NCBI RefSeq assembly: GCF_013248965.1
Contig: NZ_JABRVQ010000016.1
Location: 16,150-80,149 of the forward strand
Length of the DNA stretch: 64,000 bases
Direction of reading: 5' to 3'
From: Psychrobacter okhotskensis
GTDB lineage: Bacteria; Pseudomonadota; Gammaproteobacteria; Pseudomonadales; Moraxellaceae
Shown: positions 19,662-32,106 of the stretch, one piece after another
How the letters are laid out: each line of letters begins with the position of its first letter
Numbering within the stretch: position 1 is the stretch's first letter
Notes under the pieces: model-generated
What the model was told of the DNA's origin: nothing
The model's input: the letters and a program-made list of their open reading frames with translations, nothing else
Databases searched by the model: none
Translations under genes and position numbers: made by a program

Positions 19662-20504
19662 ATGACCACTCAAACCGATGCGACCTTGCCTGCAGACGAC
19701 CCATCAAATAACGTCGCTAATAGTCATCCAAATAGTGACTTAGCGACTGATAACACTGATAACGTTAATAACATTGATACTAGTAGCGTCGACGCTAACA
19801 ACACCGACAGTAAAGTGGTGCCAGATAATGACACCCAAACACCGATGAGTCTAAGAGACCGTTTTCGTAAGTTTATGCCTGTCGTGGTCGATGTCGAAAC
19901 CGCGGGTTTTAACTCGCAGACCGATGCTTTATTAGAGATAGCTTGTATTCCGATTTTGCTGAATGAGCACGGTGTATTTTATCCCGGTGACGCTTTTAAT
20001 GCCCATATTGAGCCTTTTGAAGGTGCCAATTTAGAACCAAGTGCCCTCGCCTTTACGGGTATTGACCCCAATAACCCAATGCGGAAAGCCATTGCAGAAG
20101 ATGAGAAAACGGCACTACGCCGCATTTTTAAGGGTTTAAAAGAAGTGCGCCGCGCTGAAGACTGCCGTCAATGCGTGTTGGTCGGTCATAACGCCCACTT
20201 TGACTTGGGGTTTTTAAATGCAGCGGTGCTACGTACTAACAGTAAAAGCCACAACCCTTTCCATAACTTTTCCGTCTTTGATACCGTAACCCTCGCCGCG
20301 CTTGCTTTCGGTCAGACAGTATTGGCACGCGCCTGTAAAGCTGCAGGTCTTGACTTCGATGGTAAAGACGCCCATTCAGCCTTATATGATACCCAAAAAA
20401 CAGCCGAGCTGTTTTGTCATATCCTTAACCACTATCCTATGTTGTCTAATGCTTTACATACCGAACAAAGCAAAGTAGAGTTAACAGATAACGACGCGCA
20501 ATAA
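19662..20504 (+). CDS. rnt: Ribonuclease T with disordered N-terminal extension
   Basis: DEDD-family 3'-5' exoribonuclease that trims tRNA and other stable RNA ends. ExoI Asp77 and Glu79 in VVDVETAGF, GHNAHFDLGFLNAA, and DAHSALYDTQKTAELF (His and Asp of Exo III) are present. The nuclease core begins near residue 63, so the first about 60 residues, rich in Asp, Asn and Thr, are extra compared with E. coli RNase T (215 aa). An internal Met at 19845 (MSLRDRFRKF) would remove them, but neither start has a good ribosome binding site. Confidence 0.93.
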   Translation: MTTQTDATLPADDPSNNVANSHPNSDLATDNTDNVNNIDTSSVDANNTDSKVVPDNDTQTPMSLRDRFRKFMPVVVDVETAGFNSQTDALLEIACIPILLNEHGVFYPGDAFNAHIEPFEGANLEPSALAFTGIDPNNPMRKAIAEDEKTALRRIFKGLKEVRRAEDCRQCVLVGHNAHFDLGFLNAAVLRTNSKSHNPFHNFSVFDTVTLAALAFGQTVLARACKAAGLDFDGKDAHSALYDTQKTAELFCHILNHYPMLSNALHTEQSKVELTDNDAQ

Positions 20505-20824
20505 AAGGTTATTTTTACAGTAATAACTGATCGTTTGCTAAAGTTGACGATAGTAATTTTGCAACACCTTGATGACTTCGACATCTTGATTTCACAATCA
20601 ATAAGGATATGATTGATACCATGATAAGTAAGGTGGCTACTTGGGCCAATGTCATGTAGCGCTGTTAAAAGGAATTAATAGCTCACTTACTTGCCACTAT
20701 TTTGCTCTCAAACAACACCTTTATATCCTATAGATGGTTTAAGTCGCTCACACTGCCCTGATAGCTGAGGTTATTGATATCGATAATGCCCCTGCTGTTA
20801 AGGCTTAATAAGAGGGACTTTATT
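20505..20824. other. Intergenic region after rnt
   Basis: 320 bases; no gene, tRNA or strong terminator found. It must contain the promoter of the small gene at 20825 unless rnt transcription reads through. Confidence 0.4.
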
Positions 20825-21022
20825 ATGGATCCACAGCTTAAATTATGGGGCACCATCATCGGTTATATGCTGCTCGCCTTAACCATTAGTGGCTGCACAT
20901 CTTTATGGATTCGCCACCATTTAAAGAGTAATGACCTACATCCAAGTCGTGCACTCAAAAAAAGATACTTAATATTAAAAAGACGAAGAAAAAGGCTTGA
21001 CAGCAAACGCAGACGCCATTAA
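20825..21022 (+). CDS. Small membrane protein, 65 residues
   Basis: Not recognised. The ATG at 20825 (MDPQLKLWG) follows AGAGGGA by 8 nt; the longer ORF from 20774 lacks such a site. One TM helix (residues about 8-28, with an SGC that resembles a lipobox but sits in the helix) is followed by a strongly basic tail (KKRYLILKRRRKRLDSKRRRH), which implies a cytoplasmic C-terminus. The end of the gene overlaps the tRNA-Glu promoter. The clear ribosome binding site supports it as real. Confidence 0.6.
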   Translation: MDPQLKLWGTIIGYMLLALTISGCTSLWIRHHLKSNDLHPSRALKKRYLILKRRRKRLDSKRRRH

Positions 21023-21025
21023 AAT
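20997..21025 (+). promoter_or_regulatory. Strong sigma-70 promoter of tRNA-Glu
   Basis: Consensus -35 TTGACA (20997-21002), exact 17-nt spacer, -10 TAAAAT (21020-21025). The -10 element includes the TAA stop codon of the small upstream gene. Expected start near 21032, about 43 nt before the tRNA. Confidence 0.8.
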
Positions 21026-21074
21026 ACGCACCACTTCAGCATAAATGGTGAAAGCAGCTGAAGCGTTGTTACTA

Positions 21075-21150
21075 GTCCCCATCGTCTAGAGGCCTAGGAC
21101 ACCGCCCTTTCACGGCGGTAACGGGGGTTCGAATCCCCCTGGGGACGCCA
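21075..21150 (+). tRNA. tRNA-Glu (anticodon TTC)
   Basis: 76 nt with encoded CCA. The acceptor stem GTCCCCA pairs with TGGGGAC; the anticodon arm CCGCC-CTTTCAC-GGCGG carries TTC; the T arm GGGGGTTCGAATCCCCC is canonical. Single tRNA, with its own promoter and terminator. Confidence 0.98.
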
Positions 21151-21216
21151 CTATTTGGCGTCACTGATTAGCACTTTTGCTGTAAAGCATAAGATAAGAC
21201 TAATAAGCGTACCATC

Positions 21217-21256
21217 AAAAAGTCCGGTCACATTCTATTGTGACTGGACTTTTTTT
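21217..21256 (+). terminator. Terminator of tRNA-Glu transcript
   Basis: Stem AAAAGTCCGGTCACA / TGTGACTGGACTTTT with one mismatch and a run of seven T. Confidence 0.9.
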
Positions 21257-21444
21257 ATCTCTGTATATTCTCTTAATATTTCAGATGACTACACTACTAA
21301 AGCTGCCAGCTTACAACCCTCTCCACTCTCAAATATAGACGGGCATGGATACGGTATCACTGACTAGCCACTTATTAATTGTTTGATTATCTATTTCGAG
21401 CGCTGATCTTCTGATAAAAAAGTGCCTTATCAAATTTTTATCGC

Positions 21445-21477
21445 AAAAAAGCCAGCAATCTTAGCTGGCTTTTTTTA
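21445..21477 (-). terminator. Terminator of the BLUF gene
   Basis: AAAAAAGCCAGC / GCTGGCTTTTTTT stem with a 7-nt loop, 40 nt past the BLUF stop codon; the sequence is symmetric enough to work in both directions. Confidence 0.85.
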
Positions 21478-21516
21478 TAAGCTGTCTATCCATAATATCT
21501 TAAAAATTATGGCAAG

Positions 21517-22140
21517 CTAAAAAATCTTGTCTGATAACACAAACCAAAGAAGTGCCAATATAATGAGTGCACCCAATACCGTCTGAATTAAGAAAAAGGC
21601 TTGGTGCTGACCAACGACTTTACCTAGCGTTAAACCTAAGGTACTGTATTGGATCGGCTGACTGTCGATCTCGCCTGTTCTGACCTGCTGTTCATAGTAA
21701 CCTTGCAAGATATCTAAAAACTCCGTCCATTCGTCAGTGTTCCACTCATAGGGCTTGAATGGCATAAACCTTTTAAGCTTAGGCTCTTTAATCATCCAAC
21801 GTTCAAGAGTGATAGAGCGCAATGACCAACCAGCGAAACGACGTTCTGCTAGCGCAGAAAAATCTAAAATGTTTAGATCTTTATGTCTATCGTCCATTAC
21901 TAAGCGATTTTTGAGATTGGTTAATGCTTGTTCGGAGCCTTCTACGCACTGTAAAAAATAACCATTGCCGTAGCAAAGAATACCCGTAATATTATCAGTT
22001 TTGTTACGCTTGCTGGCGACTTCTGCGATATCGTTCAGTGTACTGGCATTTGATAGACCAGTCGACGTAATGCGGCTCAAATACACAAGTTGGCAGAGGT
22101 CTGTCGTGACTGGATTTGTTGAACTATTGACTGTTGACAA
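21517..22140 (-). CDS. BLUF blue-light sensor with C-terminal membrane anchor
   Basis: 207 residues. The N-terminal about 100 form a BLUF flavin domain: Tyr20 in LVYLSR, ITGILCYGNGYFLQCVEG with Gln64 (the Tyr/Gln pair of the photocycle), and RRFAGWSLR with a Trp. A middle helical segment (PFKPYEWNTDEWTEFLDIL) and one TM helix at about 183-202 follow, with DKIF at the very end. No enzymatic output domain is fused. Translation starts at TTG, with AGGGAG exactly 7 nt upstream and no usable ATG near. Light sensing is family knowledge; the membrane role is inferred. Confidence 0.88.
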   Translation of the reverse strand: MSTVNSSTNPVTTDLCQLVYLSRITSTGLSNASTLNDIAEVASKRNKTDNITGILCYGNGYFLQCVEGSEQALTNLKNRLVMDDRHKDLNILDFSALAERRFAGWSLRSITLERWMIKEPKLKRFMPFKPYEWNTDEWTEFLDILQGYYEQQVRTGEIDSQPIQYSTLGLTLGKVVGQHQAFFLIQTVLGALIILALLWFVLSDKIF

Positions 22141-22581
22141 TCAGCTTCTCCCTATTATCAGGTAAATTTAGCTAAGACAACCATACTAACTTTTGAAAAA
22201 CACATAGAGACAAGACAATTAGGATGTCAAATTGGCTTGATACATTATTGATTTTATAAGTATTTATATTAATTGTATTAAGTTGGTTACATCATAGTTT
22301 AGTTTGGTCATCAAAGCAACCTATGATTATCTTATAACACTACTTATGTATACTAAACGATCATTTAGCATTATATATATTGAGTATGTGACATATAACG
22401 ATATATTTTTGCTGTCTAGTACGCTACTTTTTAAGAACAAAAATGGATATCAGCGGTGCCTAATGTATTGATATTACTTTTCACTGACCATAGCTAACGG
22501 CTTACGCGTTAAAATGAATAGGTACAGTAAAGCAATCACTCAAAAATTTTAAGTGATTGTTTAAATATCTTTAAGAAATGA
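22141..22581. other. Intergenic region ispD-BLUF
   Basis: 441 AT-rich bases. It holds the BLUF promoter, its ribosome binding site, and near 22530-22562 an inverted repeat AGCAATCACT / AGTGATTGTT that may end ispD transcription. No gene seen. Confidence 0.5.
22148..22153 (-). promoter_or_regulatory. Ribosome binding site deciding a TTG start (BLUF gene)
   Basis: AGGGAG on the minus strand, 7 nt before TTG at 22140-22138. No in-frame ATG lies in the following BLUF core before it is disrupted. Confidence 0.7.
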
Positions 22582-23358
22582 TTAGGACTGAGCGTTGAGA
22601 ATCGCTGCTAGCAATGTAGCGTCGTCTGGATAAGTGAGTTTTATGTTTTGACGACTGCCAGTCACTAAACGTATAGGGAGATTTAGATGTTCAAACGCGC
22701 TTGCTTCATCGGTAATATCTAGCTGATGCTTAGCGACATGTGCGAGTACTTGCTGCAACTCACCTAGGCGAAATACTTGTGGGGTTTGTGCTTGCCACAT
22801 ATTACTGCGGTCGATAGTGCGTTTAGCATAAGAGTGTGAGCTGCTGCTATTTATCGATGTATTAACAAGCTCAGATTGAGCAGTAGAATAGACATATGAC
22901 TCTTTTAGCGTATCAGCCACTGGCGTCGCTAAGATAGCACCATAAGGCTCTGACATCGCTGCCTCGATAACTTGATTAATATCATTACTGGGAACGGCAG
23001 GGCGCGCGGCATCATGAATCAGCACTAAATCTGAATCGTCAGCACCTGAATGACTGATTGCCTCTACCCCTGCCTGTACTGATTGCCAACGTTCAGTGCC
23101 GCCAATGGCATAATATATAGGAAGTGCAAAATCAAGCGTCTGCGCTGTGCTGTCATCTGCTGCGATGACCAATAAGCACTTGTCAATATAAGCACTTGAC
23201 GCAAGCCGTGCCACGCTATGCTGTAGCAAAGTCTGCCCTTGCAAGATTGTATATTGCTTAGCAATAGACGCACCGAAGCGACTACCGCGACCAGCGGCGA
23301 CAATCATGGCGTGTATATTAGGTGTGGTATTCATAAGGTGGTTTTGATTGATACTCAT
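22582..23358 (-). CDS. ispD: 2-C-methyl-D-erythritol 4-phosphate cytidylyltransferase
   Basis: Third step of the MEP isoprenoid pathway: MEP plus CTP to CDP-ME. The nucleotide loop AMIVAAGRGSRFGASIAKQY and HDAARP are diagnostic. The ORF is open to 23436, but the Met at 23358 is preceded by GGAA 8 nt upstream and gives 258 residues, nearer the family length (about 236); the Met at 23334 is another option. It is the last gene of the eno-ftsB-ispD run. Confidence 0.93.
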   Translation of the reverse strand: MSINQNHLMNTTPNIHAMIVAAGRGSRFGASIAKQYTILQGQTLLQHSVARLASSAYIDKCLLVIAADDSTAQTLDFALPIYYAIGGTERWQSVQAGVEAISHSGADDSDLVLIHDAARPAVPSNDINQVIEAAMSEPYGAILATPVADTLKESYVYSTAQSELVNTSINSSSSHSYAKRTIDRSNMWQAQTPQVFRLGELQQVLAHVAKHQLDITDEASAFEHLNLPIRLVTGSRQNIKLTYPDDATLLAAILNAQS

Positions 23359-23490
23359 GGTTGGATTCCATGATGATAGGACGGGGAGGAAGTGAAAAAG
23401 AGGTTTAGATTTTAACCATAAATATTTTAAGACCAATAATGTCTCTACTGTAGATAGTAGAAAACACTCATTTTGTAAAATTAAGAGCGA

Positions 23491-23799
23491 TTAATAACGG
23501 CTGTGCGTTGTCGGCGCTGTTGATACTTGTACAAAAGTCTCATTTGGCTTGATTAAGCCCAAATCTAAACGCGCGTGCTCTTCTACTGCCTCAAGACCAT
23601 TCTTTAGATCATAAACATCAGTACGCAATAAATTATTTGCAGCCACTTGGTTGTCGTTCAGACGCTGCTGATCTTCAATCTGAGTCTGTAGTGTATTACG
23701 CTCAAAGCGACCATTTTCACCCAGCCAATACTGATATTGCAGCCCTAACAGCACAGCGACCGCTAAAGCAAGTAAGATAAATTGGCTAAAGTATTTCAT
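23491..23799 (-). CDS. ftsB: Cell division protein FtsB
   Basis: 102-residue septum protein that pairs with FtsL and FtsQ. One TM helix at about residues 5-22 is followed by a periplasmic coiled coil (LQTQIEDQQRLNDNQVAANNLLRTDVYDLKNGLEAVEEHARLDLG is split by a conserved Gly) and the typical C-terminal LGLIKPNETFVQV. It lies between eno and ispD, as in other gammaproteobacteria. Confidence 0.93.
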   Translation of the reverse strand: MKYFSQFILLALAVAVLLGLQYQYWLGENGRFERNTLQTQIEDQQRLNDNQVAANNLLRTDVYDLKNGLEAVEEHARLDLGLIKPNETFVQVSTAPTTHSRY

Positions 23800-23865
23800 A
23801 AAGTATTAACGCCAAGTGATAAAGAGATAATAATTAAAATCGAAAAAATGAGATTAACTGATTAG

Positions 23866-23899
23866 GCGCTATATCATCCTGTGAATGACAATATAGCGC
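23866..23899 (-). terminator. Possible eno terminator hairpin
   Basis: 9-bp inverted repeat GCGCTATAT / ATATAGCGC, 37 nt past the eno stop. A T-rich but not continuous run follows about 15 nt later, so the call is weak. Confidence 0.4.
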
Positions 23900-23935
23900 T
23901 TAAGTCTACACTAAAATTCTTAGCTACTCAGCTTA

Positions 23936-25574
<1,639 letters not shown>

Positions 25575-27935
25575 CTATGCTTTTGTTAAATGTTCGCTAT
25601 CAGTGTGTGAGCCAGATACCGTATTACTGAGCTCAACCTTTGTTTTGAATCGCGTTAAACGCAGCGCATTCATTAATACTGAAATAGAGCTGAGCGCCAT
25701 AGCCGCAGCGGCAATCATAGGGTTTAAAAAACCAAAAGCGGCAAGCGGAATGCCAAGGCAATTATAGATGAAGGCAAAAAACAGATTTTGCTTAATATTA
25801 CGTAGTGTGGCTTGGGCAATTTTTTGCGCGGCATCAATATGCATGAGCGATTCGCCCATCAAACGCGCAGAGGCACTATGTTGGGCGACATCTGTACCTT
25901 CAAACATAGCAAAGCTGGCATCCGCTGTTGCCATCGCTGGCGCATCATTGACGCCGTCGCCTGCCATCGCTACTTTATGACCCGCTGTTTGCAACAGGGC
26001 AATTTGGCTTGCTTTGTCACGTGGGCTCATCTTGCCATAAGCCTGCTCGATACCCAGCTGCCCTGCCACATGGTCGACGACCGACTGCTTATCACCACTC
26101 ATCAAAATGACATCGATGCCAGCATCTTGCAGCGCCTTAATTGCTTGCGGTGTATCCGCTTTTAAATCGTCCGCTAGGGCAAAAGCACCAAGCGGCTCAT
26201 CATTAATACTAATCGCTACGGTACTGGCAATTTGCCATACCTTTGGCATCAGCTTCGGCAACGTCAAATTAGCAAACTCTGCGCTACCAACTTTTACCAG
26301 TCCCAACCCTTCGATGTTTGCCTGTATGCCTGCACCTTTGATGACGCTAATATCAGTGACAGTCATTAACGGTAAGTTGCGTTCACTAGCCGCGTTAATC
26401 AATGCCGTCGCTAAAGGATGGCTAGCGTGCGCCTCAACGCTTGCAGCAATTTGTAGCACATCATCGACGGCAAGCGACTTATCCACCATCACCTGATCGA
26501 CGATACTAGGCTTACCCATGGTTAATGTGCCCGTCTTATCGAGCACCACGGTATCGATATTGCCTGCCGCTTCTAGGCTTTGCGCGTCTTTGAACCAAAC
26601 TCCATGACGCGCGGCGACCCCCATACCAGCCATAATAGCCGCTGGCGTGGCTAAACCTAAGGCACAAGGACAAGCAATGACCAGCACCGACACTGCATGC
26701 ATCAATGCGGTATCAATCATACCCGTTAGCCACCACGTCAGCCCAAAAGTGATCAAAGCAATGGCAACAACGACTGGGACAAAAATAGCCGTTACTCTAT
26801 CAGCAAGGCGCGCTAGATTGGCTTTTGAGCCTTGTGCATCGCTGAGCGCTTGTACCATATCACCCAGCTTGGTATCGCTACCTTTAGCACTGACGCGATA
26901 AAGCAAACTGCCGTTTTCGACCAGTGCTCCTGCTAATAAACCATCGCCTACTTCTTTTTTGAGCGGTACCGACTCACCCGTTAAATGACTCTCCACACAC
27001 CAACCGCTACCATCGGTAACGACCCCATCCGTTGCAACACGGCTGCCTTGTTTGGCACGCAAAATATCATCAATTTGCACATCTTTAAGAGCCACATTAT
27101 GAAAATCACCATTTGGCTGTTGCTGTTCAACTTCATCAGGCGTTAAGGACAACAATAAATCGATACTGTTAAGGCTGTGCTTTTTAGTGCGCTCTTCTAG
27201 ATATTTACCCGTTCGCACAAAAGCAATGACCATGACGCCTGCTTCAAAATACACAGCAGGGCTATTGCCAGTCCCATGACCACCAGCGTGACCACTTTGC
27301 AATAGACTGTTTAACGTGCCATCGCCATGGGTCAGCCATAGATAAGTCGAGTACGCCCATATGGTTACCGTAGCGATGACGACTAGCACATCCATATTAG
27401 CAAGACCACCTTTGATGGATGCCCAAGCGCTTTTATAAAACGGTAAAGCAAATCCGAACTGTACAATCGTCGCTAGGATAAATTGAATCCAAACTGCTGG
27501 CATCCACGCCATACCAAAACCTGTCAGCATACCTGCCATACCCACTAAAAACGGCAGCAAACATAACCACAAGCCAATCAAGCGCCACGGGTACTGAGTC
27601 GCGGTATCTTTATCCGTTTGGGCAAACAAGCTATCAGCTGCCTGCAAATTGGCGACGAAACCAGTTTTATTTACCCATTCTTTGACTTGCTCAGGCGTCG
27701 TCTGGGTCGGATCATAATCGACATTCGCGGTCTCGCCAGCGAAGTTCACACTCACCTCGTATACCGACGGCTTTTTGTTTAGTACCTTCTCGATTCTTGA
27801 GGCACAGGCCTGACATGTCATGCCATCAATGGCCAGCTGCAGGTGTGCACGCTCCGGTGCAAGCGTTGTATTGGACTGAATATCAGTCTCAACTTCATAG
27901 GATTGCTCAGTGGCGGTACGGGTAGCGTCATTCAT
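25575..27935 (-). CDS. copA: Copper-exporting P1B-type ATPase
   Basis: 786 residues. One N-terminal HMA metal-binding domain with MTCQAC (Cys41, Cys44), eight expected TM helices, the CPC ion site at residues 422-424, the phosphorylation loop DKTGTLT (Asp466), and GDGVNDAPA. These define a Cu(I) exporter of the CopA class. A His/Gly-rich loop (SGHAGGHGTGN, about 214-224) between early helices may bind metal. It lies with copZ between kdsA and eno. No CueR-type operator was found. Confidence 0.93.
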   Translation of the reverse strand: MNDATRTATEQSYEVETDIQSNTTLAPERAHLQLAIDGMTCQACASRIEKVLNKKPSVYEVSVNFAGETANVDYDPTQTTPEQVKEWVNKTGFVANLQAADSLFAQTDKDTATQYPWRLIGLWLCLLPFLVGMAGMLTGFGMAWMPAVWIQFILATIVQFGFALPFYKSAWASIKGGLANMDVLVVIATVTIWAYSTYLWLTHGDGTLNSLLQSGHAGGHGTGNSPAVYFEAGVMVIAFVRTGKYLEERTKKHSLNSIDLLLSLTPDEVEQQQPNGDFHNVALKDVQIDDILRAKQGSRVATDGVVTDGSGWCVESHLTGESVPLKKEVGDGLLAGALVENGSLLYRVSAKGSDTKLGDMVQALSDAQGSKANLARLADRVTAIFVPVVVAIALITFGLTWWLTGMIDTALMHAVSVLVIACPCALGLATPAAIMAGMGVAARHGVWFKDAQSLEAAGNIDTVVLDKTGTLTMGKPSIVDQVMVDKSLAVDDVLQIAASVEAHASHPLATALINAASERNLPLMTVTDISVIKGAGIQANIEGLGLVKVGSAEFANLTLPKLMPKVWQIASTVAISINDEPLGAFALADDLKADTPQAIKALQDAGIDVILMSGDKQSVVDHVAGQLGIEQAYGKMSPRDKASQIALLQTAGHKVAMAGDGVNDAPAMATADASFAMFEGTDVAQHSASARLMGESLMHIDAAQKIAQATLRNIKQNLFFAFIYNCLGIPLAAFGFLNPMIAAAAMALSSISVLMNALRLTRFKTKVELSNTVSGSHTDSEHLTKA

Positions 27936-28244
27936 AGAGAGAACTCGTTATTGCGTTAAAGCGCATGATAGCGTTTATACATTTGGGCATTCGTTTGCGC
28001 GAAAAAAACTCAGCGACTTGATAAAATTTTTAGGCAAAAGCGTATTTGAAGACCAGTTTTCTAAAACTACTGGGATAAATATTAAATGGTTATGATTGGC
28101 GATAATTCAAATTTTTCTATTGTTTCAACGCATCAAGACCTATTGGTACATACATAAAAAGCAGTTAGTTATTGCTGCCTCATTATTTTTTAGCCATTAA
28201 AAAAACCAGCCATCAGAGCCGGTTCTTTTATAAATAAAAAAATC
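27936..28244. other. Intergenic region copZ-copA
   Basis: 309 bases containing the copZ terminator (28199-28230) and presumably the copA promoter. No gene recognised; the short plus-strand ORF here has no family features. Confidence 0.5.
28199..28230 (-). terminator. Terminator of copZ
   Basis: On the minus strand stem AACCGGC / GCTGGTT with one mismatch, followed by a T-run, 15 nt past the copZ stop. It suggests copA is transcribed separately. Confidence 0.75.
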
Positions 28245-28469
28245 TTAAGAGTTAGCGACGGTGGCATCAAAGCCTGCTTCCTCGATAGCCGATGCAATAG
28301 CTTCTGCACTGGTCTTACTATCATCGAAGCTAACTGTTGCTAGATTGTCAGTGAGATCAACAGTAATAAGATCTAAACCATCAATCTCACCAGTAGCAGC
28401 ATGGACACTTGCCACACAGCCACCGCAAGTCATGCCATCAATTTTAATAATACGTGTTTGATTTGCCAT
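28245..28469 (-). CDS. copZ: CopZ-like copper chaperone
   Basis: 74-residue free-standing HMA domain with the metal motif DGMTCGGC (Cys15, Cys18) and the usual beta-alpha-beta-beta-alpha-beta pattern ending EEAGFDATV. Such proteins carry Cu(I) to CopA-type ATPases, and copA is the next gene downstream. A strong AAGGAG is 7 nt before the ATG. A terminator follows directly. Confidence 0.88.
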   Translation of the reverse strand: MANQTRIIKIDGMTCGGCVASVHAATGEIDGLDLITVDLTDNLATVSFDDSKTSAEAIASAIEEAGFDATVANS

Positions 28470-28848
28470 GGTAGGCTCCTTATTTTTGTAAATGAATTTT
28501 TATTAATTAGGGCGTGTCTTCAATTCACTCGATAGTTATCTAAATGAGCTAAAAATGGCTAAATCTTGCCAAACATCGTCAAATAGCTGATTAATATCCC
28601 GATATTATCTGCGCTATTTTTCTTATTTAACGGCAATTTATCTCATTTTTATCACCATTTTTGAAATGAAGACACGCCCTAGTATTTTTATAAGTCAAAT
28701 AAACTGCTTTTATAGTTTTTTATAACATTCACTTTAAATGCAGGATGTCACTAGCATAAGCCGAATTGAAGCGAACAACAAGTTTGACTGCTAATATCTT
28801 TAAGAAAGCACTTTATTAAACGACTTTTTCTTTATAAGTGCCTCACCG
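28470..28848. other. Intergenic region with inverted-repeat element E
   Basis: 379 bases upstream of copZ, nearly half of it the element at 28508-28681. The copZ promoter must lie in or beside the element. Confidence 0.5.
28508..28681. mobile_element. 174-bp miniature inverted-repeat element (copy E)
   Basis: Perfect 15-bp ends TAGGGCGTGTCTTCA (28508-28522) and complement (28667-28681). The outer TA on both sides fits a TA target. No ORF inside. Same end type as 11364-11415. Confidence 0.75.
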
Positions 28849-29103
28849 CTAATCATGATGATGTGGATTTTGCGGTGAATCAATCGGAAACGGCTGGGTA
28901 ACATAATCGACCATGCTAATCGCGGCAGTTAACGCATGGATACTGGTATCGGTATCATCATAGCGTACGGTAGCAACGTCCTTAGCAGGATCAAGCTCAA
29001 TCTCAGTGACTCCTGTAATATTCTTAAGCGCGGTCATCAAGCTATCAAGACCTTCCGCGTCATCGATATTGTCGATACTGACGTGTGCAATTTGTATGGC
29101 CAT
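28849..29103 (-). CDS. HMA-fold protein lacking the CxxC metal site
   Basis: 84 residues. The secondary-structure pattern and phrases such as ITGVTEIELDPAKDVATVRYDD match a heavy-metal-associated domain, but the place of MTCxxC is taken by IDNIDDAEGLDS, with no Cys anywhere in the protein. The C-terminus ends PHHHD, a possible alternative metal ligand. AGAGGG is well placed. It lies 27 nt after kdsA on the same strand, so the two are probably co-transcribed, just before the copper genes. Confidence 0.7.
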   Translation of the reverse strand: MAIQIAHVSIDNIDDAEGLDSLMTALKNITGVTEIELDPAKDVATVRYDDTDTSIHALTAAISMVDYVTQPFPIDSPQNPHHHD

Positions 29104-29130
29104 TGTCTTACCCTCTTATCGTTTATAGCA

Positions 29131-30051
<921 letters not shown>

Positions 30052-30201
30052 TTATTATTAATATTACTCTCCCATATTGTAACCGATAGCCCAATGAATA
30101 AAAGTATCCAAGCGTAATTACATCTCGCTGATACTGTAGATTACTTAATCAAACCACTATTGCTAGAAAAAACTATTAAAAAATGGCTAAATAAACAGTC
30201 A

Positions 30202-30232
30202 AAAAAAAGACCAATCCGCAGATCAGTCTTTT
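30202..30232 (-). terminator. Terminator of pyrG
   Basis: On the minus strand stem AAAGACTGAT / ATTGGTCTTT with an internal mismatch, then eight T, 45 nt past the pyrG stop; kdsA therefore likely has its own promoter. Confidence 0.75.
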
Positions 30233-30276
30233 CACTTATATTAAAAATTCATTGTAAAACAGTAAAGCTTTTAATA

Positions 30277-32004
<1,728 letters not shown>

Positions 32005-32050
32005 TCACGCTGATAATAAACATTTTTCTGTTATTCGTACTCTATACAAC

Positions 32051-32080
32051 AAAAAACTCACCCCGAAGGATGAGTTTTTC
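32051..32080 (-). terminator. Terminator of the porin gene
   Basis: On the minus strand AAAACTCATCC-TTCG-GGGTGAGTTTTTT, a stem with a stable UUCG tetraloop and T-run, 27 nt past the stop. Confidence 0.9.
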
Positions 32081-32106
32081 TAATTTAAACTTAATAAAGA
32101 GTAAGA

